Made by a program: the position numbers and the translations under genes. DNA of 64,000 nt. Source: Saprospiraceae bacterium. Its GTDB lineage: Bacteria; Bacteroidota; Bacteroidia; Chitinophagales; Saprospiraceae. The notes under the pieces are model-generated. The model saw nothing but the letters and a program-made list of their open reading frames with translations. It was not told the origin of the DNA and ran no database searches. Below, one piece after another: positions 34,001 through 44,900 of the stretch (positions are counted from its first letter, which is position 1; each line of letters starts with the position of its first letter). The stretch covers positions 930,001 through 994,000 of the forward strand of contig JADJLQ010000002.1 of assembly GCA_016709995.1 (NCBI GenBank), in the 5' to 3' direction.

Positions 34001-37000
34001 ATGAAAGTTAAATTCTTTTTAGCTGGTATATTGTTATGCATTATTGGAAGTATGAACATCGATTTATATGCCCAAACCTGTACCGGCACTGGTTCCATTA
34101 ATTATCAAAAATGGAATAATATTTCTGGTACTTCTATTTCTAATCTTACTTCCAATTCTAATTATCCCAATAGCCCTTCATCTTCCGGTACCCGCACTTC
34201 TTTTGAGATGAATTCAAATGCCGGAAGCAATTTTGGTATCAAAATGTATGGTTATCTCTGTCCTCCTACTACGGGTAATTATGTATTTTGGATTGCCAGT
34301 GATGATAGCGGTGAGCTTTGGCTGAGCACTTCTTCAAATCCAGCTGCCAGGCAAAGGATAGCCTATCACACTGGATATACCAATTCAAGGCAATGGACGA
34401 AATATTCCACACAGAAATCGGCTACCGTCTCCCTGGTGGCTGGGCAAGTTTATTACATCGATGCCTTAATGAAAGAAGGATCAGGTAGTGATAATCTTGC
34501 GGTGGGTTGGTCAAAACCCGGCCAATCCACAAACTCTCCCAGCCAAGTAATTCCCGGCTCAAACCTTATGACTCAATACAACCCCGCACCTGATACTCAG
34601 GCTCCGACTGCTCCTACTAATCTGGTAGTTTCGAACCTGACTGAAACTTCGCTAGACCTTTCCTGGAATGCTTCATCTGACAATGTCAGTGTATCTGGTT
34701 ACGATGTGTTTAAAAATGGCATCAAAATAAATTCAACTCAAGTTACCTCTACCTCATATCCTGTCAACGGATTGACATCCGGCACTAATTATGCTTTTTA
34801 TATTAAGGCAAATGACGCAGCAGGAAACTCCTCTGGCAATAGCAATACTGTCAACCCCACCACGCTGGTTCCGGTCACTTGTCCTGGAACAGGTACCATC
34901 ACTTATCAACAATGGAATAATATTGCAGGTACTACTATTGCTAATTTGACTTCGAGTGCAAATTTTCCAAACAATCCAAGTTCTGCAGGAACTTTATCAA
35001 AATTTGAAACGGTGACCAATACTGCAGACAATTACGGAATCAAAGTTTGTGGTTACCTCTGTCCCCCACTTACCGGCAGTTATACTTTTTGGATAGCAAG
35101 TGATGATAATGGTGAGCTTTGGCTAAGTACTACCTCGAGTGCATCAAATAAAATAAGAATAGCCTATCACACGGCATGGACCAACTCTCAGGAGTGGTCT
35201 AAATATAGTACTCAAAAGTCGGTAGCCATCAATATGATAGCTGGTCAGCAATATTACATAGAGGCGTTGATGAAAGAAGGTGGCGGAGGAGATAACCTTG
35301 CCGTCGGCTGGGCCAAGCCTGGGCAATCTACCTCAAGCCCATCAGAGGTGATTCCCGGTGACAGATTGCTGCCATTAGTCACTGTGATTCCGGATGTACT
35401 TCCACCAACATCACCTACCAACCTGGCAGTATCCAATCTTACCCAATCATCGTTGACCCTTTCCTGGACCGGATCTACGGACAATGTAGGCGTGGCTGGA
35501 TACGATGTTTACCAAAATGGATCTAAAATCAATGGTGCGACCATAGTGGGCACTAGTTACAATGTAAATGGGTTATCTGCAGCTAGCAATTATGCATACT
35601 ATGTATTGGCAAAAGATGCTGCAGGCAACACTGCCAGCAGCAATACCTTGAATGTTACAACTCCAGATACCCAGGCACCGACCGCACCAACCAATCTGAC
35701 GGTATCTAATCTGACTCAAACTTCATTGACATTGTCGTGGACAGCATCCACTGACAACGTAGGGGTAGTGGGATACGATGTATATCAAAATGGGGTCAAA
35801 GTGAATACGAGCACCATCAGCGGTACCAGCCAAAATATCTCAGGACTTACAGTATCCACCTCTTATGGATTGTACGTGATCGCTAAAGATGCGGCAGGCA
35901 ATACTTCCACAAGCAGTACGCTGAATGTCGTGACCCCGGATACCCAGGCACCAAGTGCGCCTACTAACCTGGCAGTAACCAATCTTACCCAATCTTCACT
36001 GACTCTTTCGTGGACAGCATCCACAGACAATGTGGGCGTGGCTGGGTACGATGTGTATCAGAATGGATCAAAAATCAATGGAGCTACCATAGCCGGCACC
36101 AATTTTAATGTCAGTGGTTTGTCCGCAGCTATCAATTATGCATATTATGTAAAAGCTAAAGATGCCGCAGGTAATAGTACCAATAGTACCACGCTCAATG
36201 TTACAACCCCGGATACCCAGGCACCGACCGCACCGACCAATCTTGCTGCGACTAATTTGACACAAACTTCTTTTATGTTATTATGGACAGCATCCACTGA
36301 CAATGTAGGAGTGATTGGATATGATGTCTATCAAGACGGCATAAAAATCAATGGTGGAAGTGTAGTATCGACCAGTTATAATATTTCAGGGTTATCTTTA
36401 AACACACCTTATACATATTTGGTCAGGGCTATAGATGCAGCGACCAATATGTCTGCTGCCAGCAGTTCTCTATTGGTGACTACACTTGCAGCGCCGGATA
36501 CGGAAGCTCCAACGGCACCAACTAACCTGGCAGTAACCAATCTTACCCAATCTTCACTGACACTTTCGTGGACAGCATCCACAGACAATGTGGGCGTGGC
36601 TGGGTACGATGTATATCAGAATGGATCAAAAATCAATGGAGCCACCATAGTCGGCACCAGTTACAATTTCAGTGGTTTATCCGCGACTACCAATTATGCT
36701 TATTATGTAAAAGCTAAAGATGCTGCCGGTAATAGTACCAATAGCAGTACCTTAAATGTCACGACTCCGGATACCCAGGCACCGAGCGCACCGACCAATC
36801 TTGCCTATAGCAGTCTCACTCAAGCTAGTTTGACCTTAACCTGGACTATATCAACGGATAATGTAGGGGTGACTGGATATGATGTATACAGGGATGGAGT
36901 AAAAATCAATGGTAGCAATGTGATGGGATCAAGTTATCCCGTGACAGGATTGTCTGCGTCAACACTATATACTTTCTATGTAACTTCAAAAGATGCTGCC

Positions 37001-39121
37001 GGTAATAGCACCAATAGTTCCAATTTAAATGTCACGACTCCGGATACCCAGGCACCGAGCGCACCGACCAACCTTGCCGCCGCCAATCTTACACAGTCGT
37101 CACTTACCTTAAGCTGGAGTGCTTCTACTGACAATGTGGGGGTGACAGGTTATGATGTATATCGTAATGGAGTAAAAATAAACGGAAGTAATATTGCAGT
37201 GACGAGCTTTAATGTGACCGGATTATCAGCCAGCACCAGCTATGCTTTTTATGTGGTTGCAAAGGATGCTGCAAGTAACAGTACCAACAGTAGTACCTTA
37301 AACGTAACTACTCCGGATACGCAATCGCCGACAGCTCCTACTAATCTCGCCTCATCAGCAGTGACCCAGACCACCCTCACATTATCGTGGACAGCCTCTA
37401 CTGATAATGTATCGGTCATAGGTTATGATATGTATCGTAACGGCATAAAAATCAATGGCAGTAACATCACTGCTACAAGCTATATAGTGACTGGTCTGAC
37501 TGCAGCTACTTCTTATTCTTTTTATGTGATCGCCAAAGATGCAGCAGGAAATACCAGTCTGGCGAGTACTACCTTACATGTGACTACAACTACAGTCGCG
37601 TTGGGAACAGAAACCTTTACTCAAAGGACTGTGATCGCCAGTCAAAACATGCCGCACGACCTGGTGTACGGACCGGATAATAACCTTTGGTATATAGAAA
37701 GATTTGCCGGTACGGTGAGCTTCGTAAATATTGCTTCGGGGGCTAAAACCACTTTACTTACCCTGGGTTCTGCAATGGTACTGGTGGGTGGACAAGACGG
37801 TTTATTCGGTTTGGCTCTTCACCCTCAACTACTGTCCGGAAAACCATATGTCTATATCGCATATACTTATCAATCCTCAAGTTCCACAGTGCGTAAAACC
37901 AGGATTGCCAGATATACTTATAATTCTGGCAACAATACTCTGGGTTCTGCTGTGACGGTGTTAGAAAATATACCCGGAAGTAATGACCACAATGCAGGTA
38001 GGCTGGCCATAGGGCCTGATTTAAAGCTTTATTATTCTATCGGTGATATGGGGGCAGGCCAATTTGATAACACCAACAGAACACAAAATGCCCAAAATGT
38101 CAATGTGTATGAGGGCAAAATATTAAGATTGAATACGGAGCAGATCTCCGGATCATGGATTCCTGCAGACAATCCATTTGGAAATACCAATGCCGTGTAT
38201 TCTTTGGGTCATCGCAATCCTCAGGGCCTGGTGTGGGGTAATGTCAACGGTACTGATATTTTATATAGTGATGAGCATGGACCTTACAGCGATGACGAAG
38301 TAAATCTTATAGAAGGAGGTCGCAATTACGGCTGGCCCCAGGTGGCTGGATTATGTGATGGAAATTACAACGGCCGTACCCTCGGCACTTTTAATATCGT
38401 TAGTGAGCAAACGAATTGTGCAAATTTAAATGTTAAAGAACCTTTAAAGTCATTGTTTCCAGTGGGAAACCCTCCTTCCGGTGGCGACAATATGACCTGG
38501 CCATCCACAGCACCCTCCGGAGCTGATTTTTATGGAAGCAATGCGATACCTGGCTGGCAAAATTCTTTGCTAATAGCACAATTAAAAAGGGGCGCTATGC
38601 TCAGGTATAAATTGAGTAATGACGGCCAAAGTATTATCTCTGATACTATCCATTATTTTCAGGGTAAAGGAAGATTTAGAGATGTAGTGGTTTCCCCTGA
38701 TGGGCTTAAAATATATTTGGCTTGCGACGCCAGCGGTTCCACTTCCGGACCTACCGGTGGGGTTACGACTACTCCGGCCAATCCAGGAAGTATTCTTGAA
38801 TTTACTTATTCGCCCACTTCTGGATTGGCGTCAAGCCACCGTTTGACAGAGTTTAATAAAAAATACTCAGTCAAAGATAATTCTACCGATATCTACCCTA
38901 ATCCTGCCAGTGATTATATTGTAGTCTACAATTATAATGATGCCTCAGATCGAACTGTGGAAATCTTCAATCTTTATGGTCAGCTGATGAAAAGGGAGAG
39001 ATCATTGTCGACTGCTACCAAAATTGAGACCGGTGATATGCAGAATGGATTTTATTTATTGAAAGTCAGTGACTCCAAAGGCAGACTCATTAGGTCAGAA
39101 AGGGTCTTAATTCAACGTTAA
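34001..39121 (+). CDS. Secreted PA14-FN3-sugar dehydrogenase protein with T9SS tail
   Basis: 1706 residues. MKVKFFLAGILLCIIGSMNIDLYAQ is a signal peptide. Order: PA14-like domain 1 (about 26-195), FN3 1 (197-288), PA14-like domain 2 (292-463; both contain FWIASDD and GELWLST), eight FN3 domains (465-1197, each beginning with a DTQAPTAPTNL-like linker), and a PQQ-dependent sugar-dehydrogenase-type propeller (about 1204-1603; MPHDLVYGPDNNLWYIER, GLFGLALHPQ, NDHNAGRLAIGPD, YSLGHRNPQGLVWG, SDEHGPYSDDEVNLIEGGRN). It ends in a type A T9SS sorting domain (about 1627-1706; DIYPNPASDYIVV, NGFYLLKVSDSKG). The last domain predicts export by T9SS and attachment at the surface or release. The domains suggest binding plus oxidation of carbohydrate; activity is inferred only from fold. 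Confidence 0.9.
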   Translation: MKVKFFLAGILLCIIGSMNIDLYAQTCTGTGSINYQKWNNISGTSISNLTSNSNYPNSPSSSGTRTSFEMNSNAGSNFGIKMYGYLCPPTTGNYVFWIASDDSGELWLSTSSNPAARQRIAYHTGYTNSRQWTKYSTQKSATVSLVAGQVYYIDALMKEGSGSDNLAVGWSKPGQSTNSPSQVIPGSNLMTQYNPAPDTQAPTAPTNLVVSNLTETSLDLSWNASSDNVSVSGYDVFKNGIKINSTQVTSTSYPVNGLTSGTNYAFYIKANDAAGNSSGNSNTVNPTTLVPVTCPGTGTITYQQWNNIAGTTIANLTSSANFPNNPSSAGTLSKFETVTNTADNYGIKVCGYLCPPLTGSYTFWIASDDNGELWLSTTSSASNKIRIAYHTAWTNSQEWSKYSTQKSVAINMIAGQQYYIEALMKEGGGGDNLAVGWAKPGQSTSSPSEVIPGDRLLPLVTVIPDVLPPTSPTNLAVSNLTQSSLTLSWTGSTDNVGVAGYDVYQNGSKINGATIVGTSYNVNGLSAASNYAYYVLAKDAAGNTASSNTLNVTTPDTQAPTAPTNLTVSNLTQTSLTLSWTASTDNVGVVGYDVYQNGVKVNTSTISGTSQNISGLTVSTSYGLYVIAKDAAGNTSTSSTLNVVTPDTQAPSAPTNLAVTNLTQSSLTLSWTASTDNVGVAGYDVYQNGSKINGATIAGTNFNVSGLSAAINYAYYVKAKDAAGNSTNSTTLNVTTPDTQAPTAPTNLAATNLTQTSFMLLWTASTDNVGVIGYDVYQDGIKINGGSVVSTSYNISGLSLNTPYTYLVRAIDAATNMSAASSSLLVTTLAAPDTEAPTAPTNLAVTNLTQSSLTLSWTASTDNVGVAGYDVYQNGSKINGATIVGTSYNFSGLSATTNYAYYVKAKDAAGNSTNSSTLNVTTPDTQAPSAPTNLAYSSLTQASLTLTWTISTDNVGVTGYDVYRDGVKINGSNVMGSSYPVTGLSASTLYTFYVTSKDAAGNSTNSSNLNVTTPDTQAPSAPTNLAAANLTQSSLTLSWSASTDNVGVTGYDVYRNGVKINGSNIAVTSFNVTGLSASTSYAFYVVAKDAASNSTNSSTLNVTTPDTQSPTAPTNLASSAVTQTTLTLSWTASTDNVSVIGYDMYRNGIKINGSNITATSYIVTGLTAATSYSFYVIAKDAAGNTSLASTTLHVTTTTVALGTETFTQRTVIASQNMPHDLVYGPDNNLWYIERFAGTVSFVNIASGAKTTLLTLGSAMVLVGGQDGLFGLALHPQLLSGKPYVYIAYTYQSSSSTVRKTRIARYTYNSGNNTLGSAVTVLENIPGSNDHNAGRLAIGPDLKLYYSIGDMGAGQFDNTNRTQNAQNVNVYEGKILRLNTEQISGSWIPADNPFGNTNAVYSLGHRNPQGLVWGNVNGTDILYSDEHGPYSDDEVNLIEGGRNYGWPQVAGLCDGNYNGRTLGTFNIVSEQTNCANLNVKEPLKSLFPVGNPPSGGDNMTWPSTAPSGADFYGSNAIPGWQNSLLIAQLKRGAMLRYKLSNDGQSIISDTIHYFQGKGRFRDVVVSPDGLKIYLACDASGSTSGPTGGVTTTPANPGSILEFTYSPTSGLASSHRLTEFNKKYSVKDNSTDIYPNPASDYIVVYNYNDASDRTVEIFNLYGQLMKRERSLSTATKIETGDMQNGFYLLKVSDSKGRLIRSERVLIQR

Positions 39122-39178
39122 GCAGCGTCATACCACGCCAAGATTTTAAAGACTTTAATCCCTGAAAGGGGAATATTT

Positions 39179-39216
39179 GGGAAAGTATTAATTTAATTGA
39201 TACTTTCCCTTTTTTA
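39179..39216 (+). terminator. Rho-independent-type terminator
   Basis: Perfect 10-bp inverted repeat GGGAAAGTAT / ATACTTTCCC (39179-39188, 39200-39209) with an 11-base AT loop, followed by a run of seven T. It lies 58 bases after the stop of the sugar-dehydrogenase-type gene. Confidence 0.88.
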
Positions 39217-39564
39217 TTAATATCAATTTCTCCATTAAAATAAAATATTACAAAATTATCTGTAAATGAATTGTAAAAATGTAATACATTATTTACTTAT
39301 TCTAATTTTTTAATATATTAAATAATAAAATATCTAACCTATTCATTCTGCTTAAGGTTATATATAAAATAATAAAATATTGATAATTATATATTAAAAA
39401 ATAATATTTGTATTCTATTCAAATATTTGGCCTTCCATTCATATATTTACCTCATGTTTGTGAACACTTTAATTGTTAATATAATATATCGTGATATTGA
39501 TTATTTATAAACTTTTCATATTGAACAATTTAATTTTGATTTATGATAATCAGATGTGGCACAA

Positions 39565-39581
39565 TATATGCTTTGCATATA
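39565..39581. promoter_or_regulatory. Short perfect inverted repeat upstream of the giant adhesin gene
   Basis: TATATGC-TTT-GCATATA, about 58 bases before the ATG at 39639. Size and position fit an operator or a leader hairpin; no regulator is known, so the role is open. Confidence 0.3.
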
Positions 39582-39638
39582 CGTGCTTCAGGCATGAATT
39601 GTATTTAAACTCCATTTTACTACGTAAATATTTCTAGA

Positions 39639-41903
39639 ATGAATCTTTCTCGCGCATTAAAACCATTGACTTCAAGGCTTTCAAAAATCCATTGGTTGGT
39701 GATGATCGTATTATTGTTGGTCCTCGGCTCCTTTGCTGCCAATATGATATTCCGGTACCATCAGGAGGAGTTATTTTTTATTCCCCCATGCAATCCGGGC
39801 GATTTAGGTGGTCAGGTCTGGTCTGACAACAATTTCAATGGCATCAGGACAGCAGGAGAAGTAGGAGTACCTGGCGTCGAAGTAAGACTGTACGATGATG
39901 GTGGATTGGTGGGCTCCACGACGACCGATACCGTGGGTAAATATTCATTTGGAGTACTAACTAATTATCCATATCGTATTGAGGTCATCACTAATCTAGA
40001 CAAAACTAAGTTTGGTACTAATAATAATACAACCGTACAGTTCGTCACTGCACCTACCTGTACAGCCGATGTTGGACTTCGAACAATCGGAGCATGTGAT
40101 ACGGCGGGACTCAATATATTCGTACCCTGCTTTATCCTGGGTGCGGCCTCAAGTCCTGGTACCAGGCAAGCTTTGGTTCGATTTAGATATATTACTACTC
40201 AAGGGACTGATGGAGACGGCACTTTAACCCCTAATTCTTCCGCAAGACCGGTGCCTTTTACAGTCGCTGACTATAGTGAAACCGGTACGACCTATGGACT
40301 TGCATTCGATCGCTCAAAACAAATATTGTACTCTGGTGCATTTTTGCGGACCAGAACGCCATATAAAGACTTTGCTACCGCGGCAGGCGATACTGCAGCG
40401 CCAGGTCAGATATTCAGAATCACCAGTCCTAATGGTGCATCGCCTGTCGTATCCGATTATGTAAATCTCAACACTATATTTGGAGCAGGGACAGCCGGCA
40501 AAAACACTCATCCAAATCCACTGGTCAACAATGCATTGTGTAGTAATTTCTGGAACCATGATACAATCAGTCGCCCGTTTGTTTCCAAGACTAGTTTGGG
40601 TGATCTTGAGATGTCTGCCAATGATTCGATCTTGTATGTAGTCAATATGCATGACAAACAATTGTATGCTATACCGACCACGGGTCCATTAAATAGTGGT
40701 ACTATCCAAAGATGGCCTATTCCTACTTCTGGTTCCGGTGATGTTGGATCAATCTCAAAACCAGCTATAGGACCTCTTTCTGTAGATGTGCGGCCAATGG
40801 CTTTAGGGGTGAATCCTTACAATGGTAAACTCTATGTTGGTGCTACTTACTCTGCTCAGACTTCTCAGCTCGCGAGTGAGCTCAGAGCTTATGTCTGGGA
40901 GTTTGACGGTGCAGGAGGCTTCACCATGGTGCTAAATGAAAGTTTAAACTATCCAAGGAAAAATGATCCGTTTCATCCCTGGACGGATGTAGATACTTTT
41001 GGAAACTATAGGATAGGAGCTCCTTTTAACGACGGAGGAGGCTTTCATGCGGAGCCATTGTTAAGTGATATTGCTTTCGATGGTATGAATATGATACTTG
41101 GTATAAGGGACAGATATGCTGATAAGACACCCGGAGCGTGTAAATTTGCAAATGATCCTCCTTATCCAAGATCACATGGCGATATTTTGAGAGCTTGTTA
41201 TTCTGGTGGTATATATACATTGGAATCAGGCGGATCTTGCGGAGGAGTTACGACCGCTGGATCAGTCCGATCTCACGGTCCTTCTGGGCCCGGCGGAGGA
41301 GAGTTTTATTATGGAGATGACTATTCAGGTGATGGAGATGATTATATCGGCCCGAATGGGGCAAGTAGCCCGGATACTGTCGGTGAATCGACGCAGGGAG
41401 CCCTATTAGTTTTACCTGGGCAAAACCATGTCATTTCAACTGCGTTTGATGCTGTAAATGAAACTTCTGCTGGTGCAGAACGTGATGATAATTATAATAC
41501 AGGAGGCGTAGTAAGATACAATAATACTACTGGGTTCTATACAGGTGCTTACGATGTGTATCTATCTGGTGATGATGCAACTTTGGATAAAGCCAATGGA
41601 TTGGGTGATATAGAAGCAGGTTGTGGATTACCACTCATCCAAATAGGCAATTATGTCTGGGAAGACACGGATCTGGATGGAATACAAGACCCGGGAGAGG
41701 ACTCGATCCCAGGAGTTATTGTATCATTGTTTTCTAGCTCAGGGACTTTCATCAAGTCTACGACAACCAATATGATAGGTCAGTATTATTTTGATAGTTT
41801 AAGGACAGATAGCAGTTATGCAATCGTTTTTGGCCCAGATGGTAGCAGGAGCTCAGTATACTCCTGCTACGGATATACTTTTGGTAGGTGGCAAATCCTA
41901 TAA
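39639..41903 (+). CDS. Giant adhesin, segment 1: membrane anchor, SdrD B-like domains, propeller-like region
   Basis: 754 residues in this frame. A basic start is followed by a hydrophobic segment at about 18-38 (IHWLVMIVLLLVLGSFAAN), a signal or anchor. Then an SdrD B-like domain (about 50-125; GGQVWSDNNFNGIRTAGEVG and VPGVEVRLYDDGG), with its Ca-binding-type Asp/Asn loops. Residues about 130-650 form a large propeller-like region (YGLAFDRSKQILYSGAF, GDLEMSANDSILYVVNMHDK, SDIAFDGMNMILGIRDRYAD). The same region occurs in the second adhesin at 58397. A second SdrD B-like domain begins at about 667 (IGNYVWEDTDLDGIQDPGED). The frame breaks inside that domain at the T5 run 41827-41831; the last 25 or so residues are therefore probably artefactual. 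Confidence 0.85.
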   Translation: MNLSRALKPLTSRLSKIHWLVMIVLLLVLGSFAANMIFRYHQEELFFIPPCNPGDLGGQVWSDNNFNGIRTAGEVGVPGVEVRLYDDGGLVGSTTTDTVGKYSFGVLTNYPYRIEVITNLDKTKFGTNNNTTVQFVTAPTCTADVGLRTIGACDTAGLNIFVPCFILGAASSPGTRQALVRFRYITTQGTDGDGTLTPNSSARPVPFTVADYSETGTTYGLAFDRSKQILYSGAFLRTRTPYKDFATAAGDTAAPGQIFRITSPNGASPVVSDYVNLNTIFGAGTAGKNTHPNPLVNNALCSNFWNHDTISRPFVSKTSLGDLEMSANDSILYVVNMHDKQLYAIPTTGPLNSGTIQRWPIPTSGSGDVGSISKPAIGPLSVDVRPMALGVNPYNGKLYVGATYSAQTSQLASELRAYVWEFDGAGGFTMVLNESLNYPRKNDPFHPWTDVDTFGNYRIGAPFNDGGGFHAEPLLSDIAFDGMNMILGIRDRYADKTPGACKFANDPPYPRSHGDILRACYSGGIYTLESGGSCGGVTTAGSVRSHGPSGPGGGEFYYGDDYSGDGDDYIGPNGASSPDTVGESTQGALLVLPGQNHVISTAFDAVNETSAGAERDDNYNTGGVVRYNNTTGFYTGAYDVYLSGDDATLDKANGLGDIEAGCGLPLIQIGNYVWEDTDLDGIQDPGEDSIPGVIVSLFSSSGTFIKSTTTNMIGQYYFDSLRTDSSYAIVFGPDGSRSSVYSCYGYTFGRWQIL

Positions 41904-44900
41904 ACTCACCGTGTCCAATACTGGTACAGGCGTCGCACCAGACTTAAATGATTCAGATCCTTATGATACTTCAGTGGTGGGTGTTCAGCCATGGGTTGGT
42001 TACCCGGTTATTTTTTATCGTTCTGGTCAGCAGTCTGATCATAGCCTGGATGCGGGATTTTATTTGCCTAACCAGGATATAGTGGATGTAGCTATGAGAA
42101 AAACCATAGCAGACACTTTAGGTAATGCAGTATTAGAATATGGTGATACGATAAAATTTGCGATAAAGATATTTAACCAGGGGACAGTACCAATAGATAG
42201 CCTGGTAATCAATGACAGTGTACCCAATGGATATACGTTTGTAACTCCTTCGGGAGCCATCAATCAAGGATGGGTATTTAGTGGCAGTGAAGCCAATTAT
42301 ACCTGGGGCAGGACACCGATGGATACCTTAGAGTCTGGTGACAGTGCCATAGTCTGCATCTGGTTGCAGGTCAATTCAGTGGCAGCAGGTATGTCAGCAG
42401 ACTATACTAACCGTGCAGAGATCAGCAAAGCCTACGGCTTAGGCGGTGTGGATGTAAGTAGCCAGGATATAGACAGTCCATTAAATGATAATTATGGGGA
42501 CAATGGCGGGGGTAATCCTGGCAGTCCTGCGGATGATGCAGTGACTGGCAATGGTACAGGAGCTCCAGGCACGAGTGTGCCCGGGACAGACCAGGACAAT
42601 GCAGACCCGGCTCAGCTCAATATAGTGGATGTAGCTTTGAGAAAGACCGTAGCAGACACTTTAGGCAATGCAGTCCTGGAGTATGGCGACACGATAAAAT
42701 TTGCAATCAAAGTATTTAATCAGGGATCCGTGCCTATAGATAGCCTGTTGATCAATGATACTATACCCAATGGATATACCTTTGTGACGCCTTCAGGGGC
42801 GATCAACCAGGGATGGGTATTTAGTGGCAATGAAGCCAATTATACCTGGGGCAGGACGCCGATGGATACTTTGTTGTCCGGAGACAGTGCTACCGTGTGT
42901 ATATGGTTAAGACTTACTTCAGTTCCAGCTGGAATGAAAGCAGATTATACAAACCGTGCAGAGATCAGCAAAGCCTATGGATTGGGTGGAGCCGATGTGA
43001 GCAACCAGGATATTGATGGCGTCTTAAATAGCAATTACGGAGACAATCCCGGAGGTCAGCCAGGCAGCCCTGCAGATGATTTTGTACGAGGCACAGGTAC
43101 TGGAGCTATTGGAGATGGTGTAGCAGCAACCGATGTGGATCATGCAGACCCTGCTCAAATTACGATAGTGGATGTAGCTTTGAGAAAAACCATAGCAGAC
43201 ACTTTAGGTAACGCAGTGTTAGAATATGGCGATACTATAAAATTTGCAATAAAAATATTTAACCAGGGATCCTTACCGATCGATAGCCTGGTGATCAATG
43301 ACAGTATACCCAATGGATATACTTTTGTAACTCCTTCGGGAGCTATCAATCAAGGATGGGTATTGAGTGTCAACGAAGCCAATTATACCTGGGGCAGGAC
43401 ACCGATGGATACCTTAGAGTCTGGTGATAGTGCCATAGTCTGCATCTGGTTGCAGGTCAATTCAGTAGCAGCAGGTATGTCCGCAGACTATACTAACCGT
43501 GCAGAGATCAGCACAGCCTATGGCTTAGGCGGTGTGGATGTAAGTAGCCAGGACATAGACAGTCCATTAAATGATAATTATGGGGACAATGGAGGAGGCA
43601 ATCCGGGTAGTCCTGCGGATGATGCAGTGACCGGCAATGGTACAGGAGCTCCAGGCACGAGTGTGCCCGGGACAGATCAGGACAATGCAGATCCGGCCCA
43701 GCTGAATATAGTGGATGTAGCTTTGAGAAAGACCGTAGCAGACACTTTAGGCAATGCAGTCCTGGAGTATGGCGACACGATAAAATTTGCAATCAAAGTA
43801 TTTAATCAGGGATCCGTGTCTATAGATAGCCTGGTGATCAATGATACTATACCCAATGGATATACCTTCGTGACGCCTTCAGGAGCGATCAACCAGGGAT
43901 GGGTATTGAGTGGCAATGAAGCCAATTATACCTGGGGCAGGACGCCGATGGATACTTTGTTGTCAGGAGACAGTGCTACCGTGTGTATATGGTTAAGACT
44001 TACTTCAGTTGCAGCTGGAATGAAAGCAGACTATACTAACCGTGCAGAGATCAGTAAAGCCTATGGATTGGGTGGAGTCGATGTGAGCAACCAGGACATT
44101 GATGGCATCCTAAATAGCAATTACGGAGACAATCCCGGAGGTCAGCCAGGTAGCCCTGCAGATGATTTTGTACGAGGCACAGGTACTGGAGTTATTGGGG
44201 ATGGTGTAGCAGCAACCGATGCGGATCATGCAGACCCTGCTCAAATCACTATAGTGGATGTAGCTATGAGAAAAACCATAGCAGACACTTTAGGTAACGC
44301 AGTGTTAGAATATGGCGATACTATAAAATTTGCAATAAAAATATTTAACCAGGGATCCTTACCAATAGATAGCCTTGTAATCAATGACAGTATACCCAAC
44401 GGATATACGTTTGTAACTCCTTCCGGAGCCATCAATCAAGGTTGGGTATTGAGTGGCAGTGAAGCCAATTATACCTGGGGCAGGACACCGATGGATACCT
44501 TAGAGTCTGGTGATAGTGCCATAGTCTGCATCTGGTTGCAGGTCAATTCAGTAGCTGCAGGCATGTCAGCAGACTATACAAACCGTGCAGAGATCAGCAA
44601 AGCCTATGGCTTAGGCGGTGTGGATGTAAGTAGTCAGGACATAGACAGTCCATTAAATGATAATTACGGAGACAATGGCGGGGGTAATCCTGGCAGTCCT
44701 TCCGATGATTCGGTGACAGGCAATGGTACTGGAGCACCGGGTTCGGGTGTTGCTGGTACAGACCAGGACAATGCAGATCCGGCAGAAATAAGGATTGTGG
44801 ATGTAGCTTTGAGAAAGACTGTAGCAGATACTTTGGGCAACGCAGTTTTAGAATATGGAGACACCATAAAATTTTCGATAAAAATCTTTAACCAGGGATC

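Larger units (their letters stand above)
39122..39638. other. AT-rich intergenic region before the giant adhesin locus
   Basis: 517 bases with no supportable gene. They hold the terminator of the upstream gene and, near the right end, a perfect short inverted repeat (39565-39581). Confidence 0.6.

Noticed and set aside
41818..41832. ATG at 41818 as the start of an independent adhesin gene
   Set aside because: It lies inside an SdrD B-like domain in the alternative frame, has no signal peptide and overlaps segment 1.
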